From the NCBI RefSeq assembly GCF_017638545.1, contig NZ_CP072110.1, forward strand, positions 372,001 through 436,000: a DNA stretch of 64,000 nucleotides, given 5' to 3'. The translations under genes and the position numbers were made by a program. Positions 47,881 to 54,993 of the stretch are shown here, piece by piece. Source of the stretch: Psychrosphaera ytuae (GTDB lineage Bacteria > Pseudomonadota > Gammaproteobacteria > Enterobacterales > Alteromonadaceae). Below the pieces are notes generated by a model, which saw only the letters and a list, made by a program, of their open reading frames with translations, did no database searches and had not been told where the DNA came from. Each line of letters opens with the position of its first letter. The stretch's first letter is position 1.

Positions 47881-48420
47881 AAAACAACTCAGTTCTGTTG
47901 AATTTCTCCATAATACTTTTCCAGCTCTAGACACCGCGATACTTTCAAAACTTTCATCATATCTGAAATTAAATACTACGCTTTCTAAGCCTTTTAAACT
48001 CGGATTAGCTTCTGGTAGATTATGAGAACCCAAAAAAGTAAAGTCATTAGCATTATCTTCCGAATCTAACTCATACAGCGCGATTAGAAACAAGTACTCG
48101 TCAGGGTAGTACACTGGTGAACTGAAAGCTAACCAAGCCAAGACTTTGTTGAGTCCATTGTAAATTCGCTGCCACTCTTCACATGACTCGCGAATTTTTT
48201 TGTGGAGAGCCGGTATGGCAAAAAATAGTCCTGTTGCTGCAGCAACTATTTCAATTGAGACCACTCTCCAGTCTGCTCCAGCCCCAATATCCTTTATCTT
48301 TACATTTGCAGGTATATAACCACCAGGATATTTTTCTAGCTTTCTTACAGTATTTTCTATTACTTTAAGCTCAAATTCCTCATCACTTGCTTCACCTAAG
48401 TGATTAAACAAAATCTCCAT
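47875..48420 (-). CDS. cassette protein of unknown function (181 aa)
   Basis: Not recognised. From the ATG at 48420 (SD aggag, 5 bases away) 181 residues. A central hydrophobic stretch VVSIEIVAAATGLFFAIPAL (about residues 52-72) looks like a membrane segment; the rest is soluble and acidic. Its stop is the TAA that opens attC site 1. A longer in-frame start at 48441 lies in the flanking attC and is unlikely. Confidence 0.7.
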   Translation of the reverse strand: MEILFNHLGEASDEEFELKVIENTVRKLEKYPGGYIPANVKIKDIGAGADWRVVSIEIVAAATGLFFAIPALHKKIRESCEEWQRIYNGLNKVLAWLAFSSPVYYPDEYLFLIALYELDSEDNANDFTFLGSHNLPEANPSLKGLESVVFNFRYDESFESIAVSRAGKVLWRNSTELSCFA

Positions 48421-48432
48421 GCGACTCCTTTT

Positions 48433-48531
48433 GAATAACACCCAAATAACCGACTAATAATTCTTGGCTATAACTGTGAGAGAAGCAAACAAAGCCAAGC
48501 TTTATTAGTCCGTGTCGAATTTCTTGGTAGC
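48433..48531 (-). repeat. attC-like site 2, with an altered first core
   Basis: Minus strand: inner arms agcttggct / agccaaga, ending GGTGTTATTC. The first core, expected as GCTAACAAG, reads GCTACCAAG, and the upstream ORF runs through it to stop at TAA 48505. So the right arm overlaps the last nine codons of the nuclease gene. Confidence 0.7.
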
Positions 48532-49377
48532 TTTCTTATGCTTCACTTTACCAGCTTTAACAAGCTTTAATATATTTTCCAGTTTTCGAATATTTTGCCG
48601 CTCTCTATTTTCGGGAGTAAACATTACACAAAAGAATATAAAATCAGAAAATTCGATAAAGCCGGTAAACTCTGATGATGGGTAATTATTTATCGTCGCT
48701 TTACGAAGACACGTACGCTGACCTTGGCGTTTTATCGTTGGCAAATATTCTATTTTTGTATCAGGATCATTTTCTTCAAATCTAGATAGTTGCAATTTCA
48801 GCAAATCATCTAAACTATCACCTTGAGCTTTTCGATCCCAAAATTGAATATACATAAACTCATTTTTATCGATAGCTTTATCAATAGTTAGGCCTTGTTG
48901 ATAAAGTGTGGCTAGCCACGCTGGTGTTGGTTGAGCATCAATTACCCAGCCAAACGGGGCTGGTACTAATGCAATATTTTCTCCCGCATATGGCATAGCA
49001 CCGTGAGCTTGAAATTGATGAAGGTCTTTGAAGTTTAGAATATCCAACTCAACTTCTGACGGGCCAAAGTGTGCTCTATTATATGCAGCCTCGCTAAATC
49101 CTTGATTTGAAATCAATAACCCTTTATGAGCTCCAATATCCTCGAGCATACCAATAAAGCTCTCTACTGCTTTAACATCAACTTTTTTATTGAAGTATTT
49201 ACCATCAATTACAAGTGTAAAACGATTCCCTGCTATGTATTGCTCGATTAGAACATCGACCTGTCTTTCAACTTTAGAGTAAAGACCACTTTTCTTAGCA
49301 TCTAAAGTAATCTCTGCATCAGGGTATTGCCGATGAAATAGCTCAAATATTTCAGTTTCGTATTGTTTCCAATCCAT
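48505..49377 (-). CDS. Mrr/restriction-endonuclease-like cassette protein
   Basis: 290 residues from the ATG at 49377; the longer frame to 49461 is only translated attC. The first 120 residues match the PD-(D/E)xK nuclease fold of Mrr-type proteins: RQVDVLIEQ supplies the first acidic residue, VIDGKYFNKKVDV the D-x-K pair, then AVESFIGMLEDIGAHKGLLISN and GFSEAAYNRA. The C-terminal part is unknown. Mrr relatives cut modified or foreign DNA; a defence role is inferred. Its last codons are built from attC sequence. Confidence 0.75.
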   Translation of the reverse strand: MDWKQYETEIFELFHRQYPDAEITLDAKKSGLYSKVERQVDVLIEQYIAGNRFTLVIDGKYFNKKVDVKAVESFIGMLEDIGAHKGLLISNQGFSEAAYNRAHFGPSEVELDILNFKDLHQFQAHGAMPYAGENIALVPAPFGWVIDAQPTPAWLATLYQQGLTIDKAIDKNEFMYIQFWDRKAQGDSLDDLLKLQLSRFEENDPDTKIEYLPTIKRQGQRTCLRKATINNYPSSEFTGFIEFSDFIFFCVMFTPENRERQNIRKLENILKLVKAGKVKHKKATKKFDTD

Positions 49378-49398
49378 ACACAATATTCTCGAGAACGC

Positions 49399-49495
49399 TA
49401 ACGCCCTGTTAATAGGCGAATTACGCTTGGCTAAAATTAGAAACGTAGTGACGCAAGCCAAGCTTTTTACGTCCTTTCTTGACAGCCATGTTAGC
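49399..49495 (-). repeat. attC-like site 3
   Basis: Minus strand: GCTAACATGG start, inner arms gcttggc / gccaagc, end GGGCGTTAGC. Well-formed imperfect palindrome of about 97 bp. Confidence 0.85.
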
Positions 49496-49500
49496 TGCCG

Positions 49501-49839
49501 TCAGGAAAATATAAACTTATATATTGCGGCTACACAACAAATTAAAATAAATATTGAAAAAGCATACGACAAAATAAGCTGAGCTAGACTTTGTTTATGA
49601 GTTGTAATTTTGGGCAATGAATGTAAATGTTCATAGTGCTGCTCAATGTAAACATGATCAATATCAAATTCACCGCTATCACGATAAAAAAGTATCAACT
49701 GCTTGAGAAAGCATTTAGCTTCTTCCTCTGTGTCATCAATTAAAGTACGTGTGAGTTTCATTAACTCCTGCTCGCTGCATTCTACTTGGTGGGCAATTAA
49801 ATACTTTTCTATCCTTTCTCTTGTAATTTTATTACTCAC
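49501..49839 (-). CDS. small C-tail-anchored cassette protein (112 aa)
   Basis: Not recognised. About 88 soluble, Glu-rich residues followed by one C-terminal membrane helix (about 89-110, LSYAFSIFILICCVAAIYKF). Stop lies 6 bases before attC site 3. Encoded as a single-gene cassette. Confidence 0.65.
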   Translation of the reverse strand: MSNKITRERIEKYLIAHQVECSEQELMKLTRTLIDDTEEEAKCFLKQLILFYRDSGEFDIDHVYIEQHYEHLHSLPKITTHKQSLAQLILSYAFSIFILICCVAAIYKFIFS

Positions 49840-49862
49840 AATACGACCATTTATCCAACGAA

Positions 49863-49958
49863 GCTAACACCGTTGTTACCGGCAAATAATAGTTGGCTAA
49901 AATTTGTGAGACACAACAAAGCCAACTGTAAGTTTTCCGTGTTTACAACCTTGTTAGC
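49863..49958 (-). repeat. attC-like site 4
   Basis: Minus strand: GCTAACAAGG start, inner arms gttggct / agccaac, end ACGGTGTTAGC. About 96 bp. Clear attC symmetry. Confidence 0.85.
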
Positions 49959-49965
49959 TTGAAAA

Positions 49966-50277
49966 TTAATCCAATGGCTTTTTAAATATGTTGATACTAA
50001 GTTTACCGTCCCGAGTAAATATATTGTCATCAGCCGCTTCGCCAGCGTCTATACTGCGCTTTATGCCTACATAACAAATTAGAAATGATATTAGTAAGGA
50101 GGTTAGAGCAATTCCCGCATACGCAATAATAAAATCAATTACGCTAATCGTTCCCTTCGAGCTCATACTAATGCTAAATAAGAATAAGCAAGTTAGTAGA
50201 GTCAAACTAAAAGTGAGCATATAACGCATACCTTTTAGAAAAGCAGTGTTCGCCCTCGATTTTGACTTATTTTCCAA
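49966..50277 (-). CDS. small membrane cassette protein (103 aa)
   Basis: Not recognised. Two membrane helices (about 20-40 and 47-70) and a charged C-terminal tail. TTG start at 50277; the first ATG in frame is only 16 codons in, so the true start is uncertain. Stop 8 bases before attC site 4. Confidence 0.55.
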   Translation of the reverse strand: MENKSKSRANTAFLKGMRYMLTFSLTLLTCLFLFSISMSSKGTISVIDFIIAYAGIALTSLLISFLICYVGIKRSIDAGEAADDNIFTRDGKLSINIFKKPLD

Positions 50278-50301
50278 TTTGACACCAAACTTTCATTTCA
50301 A

Positions 50302-50508
50302 GCTAACAGTTCTTTATTGTGAAATCATACTAACACCTGTTCCATTCACAAAACTAGGCTCTTTATTTTCATTAGAAATCGAACGACCCTTTTCGAGCTT
50401 TCCAATTCTAGCGTTGATTATCCCTAGATGGCCGCTATACGTACAAGGCCGAACTTCACAAAAGTGACAGAAGTTTTCACATGAGCAATAATCTCTTGAT
50501 AGTTGCTA
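50302..50508 (-). repeat. long cassette-array repeat, copy A
   Basis: About 200 bp. Minus strand: begins at the TAG stop of the gene at 50506, contains the block tgaagttcggc, then gcggccat, aacgctaga, gtcgttcgatt, aaagagcctagttttg, and ends aaagaacTGTTAGC, 25 bp before the next gene start. Nearly identical to copy E over about 150 bp, and clearly related to copies B, C and D. Confidence 0.85.
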
Positions 50509-50826
50509 TTTTACGCTGAACTTAATTTTTACATAAACCAACGTTAAAACCGGCACTAAAGAAATGGGAACTATCGCGTAAATAAGCATGATTTCAGTGA
50601 TGAGCTGAGCAAACCACAATAAAGTAGCAAGTCCTAATAGAAGAGCCATAATTATTAGACTTATACCAACTAATTTACCGGCACCTTCAGGGTTCGAGAA
50701 CTTACTATCATCCCATCCAGAAATTAGACCTCTACGACCATGAAAAACAATAAGATAACCACAAATCAAACAAGGCAATATAGCTGTAACTAATACAATT
50801 AGCGCACCTATTTCTAATTTAATCAT
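50506..50826 (-). CDS. membrane cassette protein, DUF3784-like (106 aa)
   Basis: From the ATG at 50826 (aaggaagcctc upstream). Three likely helices with a conserved-looking turn FHGRRGLISGWDDSKF and GAGKLVGISLIIM, which resembles DUF3784 small membrane proteins. Function unknown. Confidence 0.6.
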   Translation of the reverse strand: MIKLEIGALIVLVTAILPCLICGYLIVFHGRRGLISGWDDSKFSNPEGAGKLVGISLIIMALLLGLATLLWFAQLITEIMLIYAIVPISLVPVLTLVYVKIKFSVK

Positions 50827-50843
50827 GAGGCTTCCTTGTGGCA

Positions 50844-50941
50844 ACTAACGCTTCGTTAAGAAGTGAGTTTAGGCTTGCTAAAATTGGTGACGAAGGAGCT
50901 CGAGCAAGCCGTAATGAGTCTTTCTTCAATGCCTTGTTACA
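50844..50941 (-). repeat. attC-like site 5
   Basis: Minus strand: TAACAAGGC start overlapping the stop of the gene at 50937, inner arms ggcttgct / agcaagcc, end GAAGCGTTAG. The closest of all sites here to the Vibrio VCR layout. Confidence 0.87.
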
Positions 50942-51185
50942 AGTCTTTGTTAAACCAGCGCTCAGGAATAAATGGTAAAACAATCATACTTAAACCTAAA
51001 ACAAATAGTCCAAGTACTTGAACCCAAAAACTAATAGGCGTGTCAGTAGCTGAATAATGACTACCTTTAAAGTTAAATCTCCCAGTAAAACCCAATTTGA
51101 AAGCAAAATACAAAGCAATACTGCCGAAAATAATAGCCAATACGGTTATCCATTTTGGAAACTTTCCTATTTTATTATTGCTCAA
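50937..51185 (-). CDS. small membrane cassette protein (82 aa)
   Basis: Not recognised. Two helices (about 12-30 and 54-72) and a short RWFNKDL tail. TTG start with gaagag upstream. Its TAA stop is the first base triplet of attC site 5. Confidence 0.6.
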   Translation of the reverse strand: MSNNKIGKFPKWITVLAIIFGSIALYFAFKLGFTGRFNFKGSHYSATDTPISFWVQVLGLFVLGLSMIVLPFIPERWFNKDL

Positions 51186-51205
51186 TTACTCTTCGAGTTT
51201 CAGAT

Positions 51206-51412
51206 ATATAACGGTTACCTATTTTTAGTTCATAGTAACACCAGTTTCCACTACAACTCTAGGCTCTTTGATTCATTAGAAGTCGAACGTCCGATGTCTC
51301 GCTATCCGTATCTAGCGCTGATTAACTCTTAGTGGCCGAAACACGTACGCAATCGAACTTCAAAAAACTGACAATAGTTGTTACTTGAGCCATAGTCTCT
51401 ATTCAGGCAGCA
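51206..51412 (-). repeat. long cassette-array repeat, copy B
   Basis: Same unit as copy A: agactatggctcaagt, acaactattgtcag, ttgaagttcga, aatcagcgctaga, cggacgttcgac, gaaactggtgttactatga, ending aCCGTTATAT 20 bp before the next start. Begins directly after the stop of the gene at 51413. Confidence 0.8.
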
Positions 51413-51808
51413 TCACCACACTGCATATTGATAATTTACATACCCAGAAAGAGTTGATACTTGACATATGCCAAGCTTTTTACCAACTTCAAAATTCTCA
51501 AATGAGCCTTGTTGAAGCTTGTAATCAGTATTAACTTCTAAAGAGTGTAATATGTCGGATGCATGTTTAAGATCAACTTGTATTACTCCTTTTTCAGAGT
51601 AAGAAACTCCCTGAGGAGCAAAACCCCGAGAAGGCTGCCGTTCTATAACAACATAGCCAAAAGGTAAATCAACACCACATGACTCTTTAAAAACAACCTC
51701 CAAAGGCTCAGGATCAGATGGAATAAATGCCGCTATAAAGACAAATCCTACAAACAATAATGGCGGGATTATGGTTACGTATATAATAATTTTAAAAATT
51801 TGATACAT
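51413..51808 (-). CDS. membrane-anchored cassette protein (131 aa)
   Basis: Not recognised. One N-terminal helix (about 5-30) then a periplasmic-looking domain with two cysteines (SCGVDLP, GICQVS) that could form a disulfide. ggtcgagc precedes the ATG. Confidence 0.6.
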   Translation of the reverse strand: MYQIFKIIIYVTIIPPLLFVGFVFIAAFIPSDPEPLEVVFKESCGVDLPFGYVVIERQPSRGFAPQGVSYSEKGVIQVDLKHASDILHSLEVNTDYKLQQGSFENFEVGKKLGICQVSTLSGYVNYQYAVW

Positions 51809-51821
51809 GCTCGACCATGAA

Positions 51822-51908
51822 ATTTAACTTACGTCGAAATAATGTGTGGCGTCGTTAGTCTTATAACTTCCACACTATAACGAATCATCATTATTTTGCT
51901 TGTTATAT
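51822..51908 (-). repeat. attC-like site 6
   Basis: Minus strand: ATAACAAGC start, inner arms gtgtgg / ccacac, end GTTAAAT, a full match to the GTTRRRY core. The first arm is translated as the last ten codons of the gene at 51875. Confidence 0.75.
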
Positions 51909-52333
51909 GACGATTTTATTCTTAAATAGCTCAAAATTGCGGACACAATAGATAGAGATAATAGGTAGCACGAGGCAATTTTCATTGATCTTGCAGAGCT
52001 AATACACCTTTCCATCCAATACTTGTTTTCAAGCACTAAGCAACTAGTTTCTTTAGCCATGCCTGAGTTGAAAAAATAGAATGTTCCGGTTAAGGCGACG
52101 AGTGTGAATAAATAAATTAATGATTTATGGAAGCTGGCAATTAAATAGCATATAAACGAAAGACCAACTAAAACAATTGAACTTCTTATTGCAATTTGAC
52201 CGTTGCTTGCCATAGAACTATCAATTGCCATATAGAAAATCCCGAAGAAACCAATCAACGTGCCTAAGATACTAATATCATTTTCATATCTTTCTTTGCT
52301 GCCGAATCCGACAATATATCTATGAAATCTCAT
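51875..52333 (-). CDS. multi-helix membrane cassette protein (152 aa)
   Basis: Not recognised. Four likely membrane helices (about 20-38, 48-66, 70-88, 116-136). The C-terminal YNKQNNDDSL is encoded by the arm of attC site 6, so the end of the protein is probably not conserved. Confidence 0.6.
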   Translation of the reverse strand: MRFHRYIVGFGSKERYENDISILGTLIGFFGIFYMAIDSSMASNGQIAIRSSIVLVGLSFICYLIASFHKSLIYLFTLVALTGTFYFFNSGMAKETSCLVLENKYWMERCISSARSMKIASCYLLSLSIVSAILSYLRIKSSYNKQNNDDSL

Positions 52334-52338
52334 AAGTC

Positions 52339-52531
52339 ATACAACAGTTTCTTAATTAAACCTCATAATAACACCAGTTTCTGCTGCAACAATAGGCACT
52401 TTATTTTCATTATAAATTGAACGTCCGTTCTCGCTCATTTTTAGATCTAGCGCTGATTATCTCTGGGTGGCCGCAACACGTACTTGGCCGAACTTCACAA
52501 AAGAACAATCAACTACTACTAGAACCACAGT
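52339..52531 (-). repeat. long cassette-array repeat, copy C
   Basis: Same unit: tgtgaagttcggc, gtacgtgttgcggccac, agataatcagcgctaga, gaacggacgttcaattt, ggtgttattatga, then tttaattaagaaaCTGTTG. Starts just after the stop of the protease gene and ends 6 bp before the next start. Carries a one-base indel relative to A and E. Confidence 0.8.
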
Positions 52532-53326
52532 CTACTGTTCGCTACCAACCAAACTGGATATCCAGCCCTGATAACTCGAAACTCGAACCTGATAGGCAGT
52601 TGTTCCGTATAATCCACCTTTAAAATTAGATATATCTCCAAATGCCAATTGCCAACTTGATAAGCCTACAAGGTAAGTGTTTTCACCTTCCATTATTACG
52701 GATGGGCCACCACTGTCACCAGATCCATGCATCCCTTCAAGTGGTAATGCGTTAATAGGCTCATCAAATATGTACGTTATCCAATGATCTTCTGCACTGG
52801 CTACGATATTTTGAAACTTATGAAGCACTCGGTGTGATTTAGTTTTTAAGTCTTCACCTGTAATCCCGTTTCCAGTTGCCCCTCGCCCAAAAACGGTAAT
52901 TGTTTTATTTTGTTCTGAACGGCCGGAGTAAATTTTAATTGGCTCTGCATTAACAACATGAGTTTTTAATTTAATTAATGCAATGTCATGTCTTGATTTA
53001 AAAAACGACATTAAAGGCTTTAAATTCCCTTGTAGTAAGCTTTTGTCTGGCTCACGATAACCAGGGTGAATATAGACACGTTCAATCTGATAGTTTTTTG
53101 AATTAATAGCGAGTTCCTTACCAACATAATCATAAAAGATTGTGTGTGCCACTGTAAGAATCCATCTTGAGTTGATTAAAACACCATGACCTTCATGTGG
53201 TAAATCAATTAGATAACCCGGAGCTTTTTTTACTAAGTAATTTTCAGAGGGGATGTCATGCCTTTTAATTGAGGCATTATTACCGAAGCAGAAGAAAGCT
53301 AGAATTAAGAGTAATAAGTATTTCAT
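52532..53326 (-). CDS. secreted trypsin-like serine protease (S1) cassette
   Basis: 264 residues from the ATG at 53326, which opens a signal peptide (KYLLLLILAFFCFGNNAS). The chymotrypsin triad is complete: His in ILTVAHT, Asp in RHDIALIKL and Ser in GSGDSGGPSV. Probably periplasmic or secreted. A protease is an uncommon integron cassette product. A longer frame to 53380 has no signal sequence. Confidence 0.88.
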   Translation of the reverse strand: MKYLLLLILAFFCFGNNASIKRHDIPSENYLVKKAPGYLIDLPHEGHGVLINSRWILTVAHTIFYDYVGKELAINSKNYQIERVYIHPGYREPDKSLLQGNLKPLMSFFKSRHDIALIKLKTHVVNAEPIKIYSGRSEQNKTITVFGRGATGNGITGEDLKTKSHRVLHKFQNIVASAEDHWITYIFDEPINALPLEGMHGSGDSGGPSVIMEGENTYLVGLSSWQLAFGDISNFKGGLYGTTAYQVRVSSYQGWISSLVGSEQ

Positions 53327-53380
53327 ATTATGCAGTTCATTCCTTAGGTAGCTAAAATTCAAATAAGAGGTAAAGCTCAA

Positions 53381-53446
53381 CGGGCTATAATGAAAAGCAG
53401 CCCGCGTGTATATGTTCCTGTGACTAGCAGGAACGACTTAACTTTT
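53381..53446 (-). repeat. degenerate attC-like site between the oxygenase and protease cassettes
   Basis: Two hairpins on the minus strand, gttcctg/caggaac and gcgggct/agcccg, the second running into GTTGAGC, which fits the GTTRRRY core. No matching first core is seen, so this is only a candidate half-site. Confidence 0.4.
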
Positions 53447-53800
53447 TTATACACCACATACCCAACCTATGCTCAAGAGATAGCGATTCCCGCGAATTAC
53501 TTTGGTAACACTATGCTGACATGCATCCGGCCTAAAAAGTTTTATGCGCTTTGATTCATAAATAGAGTTATCACAAATGAACTCGCCACCTTCTTTTGCC
53601 GGTTTCAATACGATATTGAGCCGGTAATGATTACCTTTCTCTATTTTATCGGTATGCGGTTTTATTTCACTACCTTCTCGGAATCTTAGAAGATAAACGT
53701 CAAACAACAGAAACCATTTACTTCCAAGTATAAACATTTTGTCGTAACCAGATAATTGGCGACCTTTTTCCCACTTAAAAAGTTTCTTTAAAGAACTCAT
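53447..53800 (-). CDS. mini 2OG-Fe(II) oxygenase-like cassette protein (117 aa)
   Basis: Double-stranded beta-helix features: iron ligands H-x-D in KPHTDKIEKG, distal His in CQHSVTKVIRG and the 2-oxoglutarate-binding Arg in NRYLLSIGW. At 117 residues it is shorter than typical prolyl-hydroxylase-like domains (about 180) and lacks the N-terminal support helices. Substrate unknown. Confidence 0.7.
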   Translation of the reverse strand: MSSLKKLFKWEKGRQLSGYDKMFILGSKWFLLFDVYLLRFREGSEIKPHTDKIEKGNHYRLNIVLKPAKEGGEFICDNSIYESKRIKLFRPDACQHSVTKVIRGNRYLLSIGWVCGV

Positions 53801-53813
53801 TGTGCCTCTGGAA

Positions 53814-54031
53814 CATAACAGTTTCCTGATTAAACTTCATAGTAACATCAGTTTCTTCTTTAAAACTAGGCTCTTTGTTTTTGTAAGCGATCGAACGTCC
53901 GTTTTTGCTGTTTTAATATCTCTCGTAAATCATTTCCGTGTGGCCGCTAAACGTACTCAGCCGAACTCCATAAAACTGACAATATCCGCTGCTCGAAGCA
54001 TAGTCACTTCTTATACACGAATGCTCCTGAC
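53814..54031 (-). repeat. long cassette-array repeat, copy D
   Basis: The most diverged copy: agtgactatgc, attgtcagtttt, ggagttcggctgagtacg, agcggccac, acggacgttcgat, aaagagcctagtttt, gttactatga, then tttaatcaggaaaCTGTTATG 14 bp before the next ATG. Confidence 0.75.
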
Positions 54032-54313
54032 TTAATATTTAAGTCTTCCATGTTGCTTAATATAACTATTACACTCTTCAACTTGAACTGCCTTTATTTT
54101 TAGATCCGATTCCAATTTAGTGAATTCTTCCGCAGTCATTGTTGTTTGCATATCTGCTTCAATTTCCGCTTCATGTAAATCCTTTTTACTTTTCATATGT
54201 TGAAAGTTTGCATCTAAAAGATCACAGCTAACAATTTTCTTAAAGTATGCGTCTTTATTGTCTGAACAAGCTGTTAGCATTAACAATATAAAAGGGAATG
54301 TAAGTTTAGTCAT
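54032..54313 (-). CDS. small lipoprotein cassette (93 aa)
   Basis: From ATG 54313 a signal with lipobox MLTAC (Cys16) is formed, so this start is preferred over 54343. The mature part is charged and helical with cysteines in IVSCDLL and EECNSY. Not recognised. Confidence 0.6.
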   Translation of the reverse strand: MTKLTFPFILLMLTACSDNKDAYFKKIVSCDLLDANFQHMKSKKDLHEAEIEADMQTTMTAEEFTKLESDLKIKAVQVEECNSYIKQHGRLKY

Positions 54314-54332
54314 GTTTGTATCCATACAAGTA

Positions 54333-54434
54333 TGTAACGTCATAATAATGTGTGAGCTAGTTTGGCAGTTTTATTGCGTCGTTTGCAATTAATAATACTA
54401 AACTAAAGCGAATCATTTTAATTACCTTGTTAGC
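54333..54434 (-). repeat. attC-like site 7
   Basis: Minus strand: GCTAACAAGG start, inner arms agttta / ccaaact, end ATGACGTTACA. About 100 bp. Confidence 0.8.
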
Positions 54435-54444
54435 AAATACTTTA

Positions 54445-54765
54445 CTATGTCTTATCTATGTTACTACCCAATCGAAATCCAATGATGAAAGTTGGAAAGC
54501 TCCATAAAAAGATAATTAACCCTTTATACGATGACAAAAAAGTAGATATAAGTGCGAGTACTATTCCAGTAATTAACGATATAGAGAAAAAGGCTGTGAA
54601 CCCGTCAAGGGACTTTCTATAAGCTCGAAAAACAGGATCTACGGAAAACAATATGATCACAATTAAAGTTGCTAAAAGCGATATCTCGTATTGCTCACCG
54701 TAAAGAGTGAGTACAGGGATCATTATGCACCCACCCGTATATGGGAATAATCGATGATGGTTCAT
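54445..54765 (-). CDS. small membrane cassette protein (106 aa)
   Basis: Not recognised. Three likely helices (about 27-45, 55-75, 82-100). Start could be 54765 (agagaat before ATG) or 54723, where a GGGTGG lies nine bases upstream; the second gives a 92-residue protein. Confidence 0.55.
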   Translation of the reverse strand: MNHHRLFPYTGGCIMIPVLTLYGEQYEISLLATLIVIILFSVDPVFRAYRKSLDGFTAFFSISLITGIVLALISTFLSSYKGLIIFLWSFPTFIIGFRLGSNIDKT

Positions 54766-54791
54766 ATTCTCTGGGCTCAGAATTAAGTATT

Positions 54792-54993
54792 GCTAACACT
54801 TCTTTATTACGAATTCATAGTAACACCAGTTTCCTCTGCAAAACTAGGCTCATTATTTTCATTAGAAATCGAACGACCGTTTTCGAGCTTTCCAATTCTA
54901 GCGTTGATTATCCCTAGATGGCCGCTATACGTACGCAGCCGAACTTCACAAAAGTGACAGAAGTTCTCACTTGAGAAATAGTCTCTTGCAAGC
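54792..54993 (-). repeat. long cassette-array repeat, copy E
   Basis: Near-identical to copy A from aacttctgtcacttttgtg to cctagttttg. Starts directly after the TGA stop of the gene at 54994 (GCTTGCAAGAG) and ends aataaagaaGTGTTAGC, 27 bp before the next ATG. Confidence 0.85.

Noticed and set aside
47687..47911. 74-codon minus-strand ORF across attC site 1
   Set aside because: Lies almost wholly in attC and flanking non-coding sequence and overlaps the end of the real gene.
49378..49461. Extended N-terminus of the nuclease gene (28 extra residues)
   Set aside because: The extension is translated attC site 3; the ATG at 49377 fits the fold start.
50246..50467. Plus-strand ORFs through the long repeats (also at 51057-51332, 52417-52623, 53802-54035)
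   Set aside because: They share peptide likeness only because the DNA repeat is shared; they lack SD sites, differ in length and run into neighbouring genes antisense.
50314..50505. 63-codon open frame continuing past the TAG stop of the gene at 50506, coding a Cys-rich peptide across repeat copy A
   Set aside because: It has no start codon of its own, and the frame is broken by stops or an indel in copies B, C and D, so the repeat is not conserved as coding sequence. Stop-codon read-through cannot be excluded but nothing supports it.
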